Positions 62,570-64,000 of a stretch of DNA of 64,000 nt are shown piece by piece; the stretch's first letter is position 1; each line of letters begins with the position of its first letter. Source of the DNA: Bremia lactucae (lineage: Eukaryota > Oomycota > Peronosporomycetes > Peronosporales > Peronosporaceae); assembly GCF_004359215.1 (NCBI RefSeq), contig NC_090613.1, positions 4,607,025-4,671,024 on the forward strand, in the 5' to 3' direction. The notes beneath the pieces are model-generated. The model had not been told where the DNA came from, made no database searches, and was given only the letters and a program-made list of their open reading frames with translations. Both the position numbers and the translations under genes were made by a program.

Positions 62570-63614
62570 CGCCCTACTCCCATTGCAGGTGGCAGTGACA
62601 AGTCACCTGCTACTCCTATTGTAGGTGACTGGGCCGAGTCGGCGTCATCGCCCGACTCGGTGACGACTGTTAAGGCCTCCGGATAAACCGGGGCTACGTC
62701 CAATAAACCTACGGATTCGAACATGACTACCAAAGAGGTGATGACGAAGTATATAACACTTGGTAAGATCCTTTTGGTGCGAAGTCATATTGTGATGACT
62801 CCATGGACGACGATAGCTCTGGTGATGTCTGAATGCATCACCAGGAACGAAGTGATCGTAAAGGTCACTTCGGTAAGCATGCACAGAGTAATTCTAGGGA
62901 TCATTTTGAGAGGAATGTTAGCGTCAACGTTAGTATGGATTAACGGGAGAAGGAACGTAATGTTCTGCGGTTTGCTTCCGAAAAGAAGCCTTGGTTGCCC
63001 TCTAAGAGCAACTTAACTCGTTGGTCTGGTATAGACAACGACCGATATCAACTCCATTATTCGACTCATCCATCGTCGTACTGTCGAACGAGACTCTAAA
63101 ATGTCCATCATCAGTTGGGAACGAGGTTCCAACTGTCATGCGAGGGTGGATATCCTCGCCAACGAACAAGATTACTTGTTCGAACCCCTTTTCACTCCAC
63201 GGTAGTTTGAAAAGAGCTCAACAAGGAAACGCTTTTCACCACTCGAATTCGTCAAGGGATGTGGAGGAGGAGGGAAAATTTGGTTCGCCTTGTTCGCCGA
63301 ACCCGAGTCAACACCGCGACGTGGATCAAGTCCTTCATTATTTACGGAGGGACATTAATTACGAGCGATCCCGTCGTCCCGAGTTAGGGGTGACGGTCGA
63401 AAATGTTCCTCTTGTCCATATGAAAACCAGGGCTCAAGTTGCGGTTGACCTTCTGGCGAACGAACGGACAAGTCAATCCCTTCAAAACGAGCTGGTGACA
63501 GCTCGTCAAAATATTTCACCATTGAAGGAGGGAATGGAACGTCTGGTTCATGAGGACCAGACTCTGTCTTCGGAATCGTCAGGCTTGGCAGACGCTTTGA
63601 CCGTTCCGGGATGA
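62570..63614 (+). other. F2 antisense frame, right-edge copy
   Basis: Antisense to the minus-strand F2 element. 62575-62670 gives the repeat part (RPTPIAGG-type, SPATPIVGDWAESASSPDSV). 62790-63000 gives DDSMDDDSSGDV, MHHQERSDRKGHFGKHA, then RFASEKKPWLPSKSNLTRWS and IDNDRYQ. 63021-63614 is an open 197-codon frame with DVDQVLHYLRRDINYERSRR, RAQVAVDLLANERTSQSLQN and ELVTARQNISPLKEGMERL, which looks like a coiled coil. The part up to about 63090 lies past pol and matches the copy at 33480-34133 in protein motifs. The part after 63090 overlaps the chromodomain and integrase linker on the other strand, so it may be a shadow. The region that would encode the GARYxLH motif is deleted here. Confidence 0.55.
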
Positions 63615-63619
63615 CTCGG

Positions 63620-64000
63620 AATCCAAAGAAGCCTCCTACTGAGGAGGCGTAAGCATCTTACGAAGTAGCTCGATCGTGTATGCATTGCCGTGGCGGTGGA
63701 GAACACGAAACGGGCCAATGTACTTTCTCAGTATTCTGTTGATGCCCACATTCGTCACTACATGTTTTGGTAGGTTCACCGTATACAGTAAGACTGGATC
63801 ATTAACATTAGATGAATGAATGTTTGCTTTTCATTTTTGTCAGAGTTCCCTTTCTGTCGGCTCACAGCTTTAATCGATGGAATCCTGTACGAAACGGACC
63901 ACCGCTTCTCTAGCCCCAGCAGGAATTTTCCTGCTGACTCGTTTTTTTTTGTCTTCGTGCGACCGGTGCGCACTGCGGATATGTCATTCTCCTCACTTGC
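63620..64000 (-). pseudogene. F2 integrase C-terminal domain, runs off right edge
   Basis: Minus strand at about 63790-63650 reads LPKHVVTNVGINRILRKYIG, PFRVLHRHGNAYTIELLRKM, a clean GPY/F-type integrase tail. Upstream frame 63973-63776 has AGKFLLGLEKRWSVSYRIPS, equal to the LLAREAVVRFVQDSIA region at 32170. The rest of this element lies beyond the window. Confidence 0.65.

Noticed and set aside
1..64000. CRISPR arrays, bacterial operons, integrons or tRNA genes
   Set aside because: No regular short direct repeats with spacers were seen, nor any cloverleaf or A/B box that I could support; the gene style is eukaryotic.
1..64000. Secreted effector genes (RXLR or crinkler type), which often sit in such repeat-rich oomycete DNA
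   Set aside because: I found no frame with a signal peptide followed by an RXLR-EER or LFLAK-type motif; scattered Arg-x-Leu-Arg strings were in shadow frames.

Overview
The window looks like a repeat-rich part of an oomycete nuclear genome (Phytophthora or downy-mildew type). The evidence is the type of Ty3/gypsy elements and one intact intron-free transporter of the folate-biopterin (FBT/BT1) type, a family that is expanded in oomycetes. This is inferred from protein character, not from a database search. Nearly all of the 64 kb is decayed LTR retrotransposon. I see no tRNA, rRNA, CRISPR array or bacterial-style operon.

Three Ty3/gypsy families recur; the names are mine. F1 has LTRs of about 500 bp (LTR1, TGTA...TACA) and a separate gag with a zinc knuckle. 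F2 is a chromovirus with two LTR types (LTR2a, LTR2b) ending in CCCCGTTACA and a chromodomain after the integrase. F3 is a third gag-pol family. Layout: 1-822, 5' end of a minus-strand F2 element running off the left edge; 1027-3392, 5' part of a plus-strand F1; 3393-7320, minus-strand F3 with its integrase segment inverted in place; 7321-10124, F2 fragments in both orientations; 10125-16262, long minus-strand F1; 16290-19620, minus-strand F3; 20589-25990, 5'-truncated minus-strand F1; 26581-34777, a plus-strand F2 with both LTRs; 35010-35447, solo LTR2b; 35971-48451, a 12.5-kb composite bounded by two LTR1 copies and an ATATA direct repeat; 52433-61814, a mosaic of short F1 and F2 pieces; 61815-64000, 3' end of a minus-strand F2 element running off the right edge.

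The gene island is at 48452-52100. It holds an intact 556-residue FBT-family transporter (48959-50629, plus) and, converging on it 21 bp away, a broken homologue of the tRNA (guanine26-N2)-dimethyltransferase TRM1 (50651-51971, minus). TRM1 has several frameshifts and has lost a catalytic-site motif and one zinc cysteine.

The most unusual signal is in the retroelements. Between the end of pol and the 3' LTR, F1 and F2 carry a second reading frame on the opposite strand, starting just inside the 3' LTR and running back toward pol. It recurs in five F1 copies and in four F2 pieces, keeps protein-like motifs between diverged copies, and carries a likely coiled coil in F1. F3 has a short coiled-coil frame in the equivalent place. 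Other notable points are a chimeric F2/F1 reverse transcriptase joined at a conserved motif, a 742-bp identical tract between two otherwise diverged copies, in-place inversions, and a perfect 20-bp inverted repeat at a family junction.
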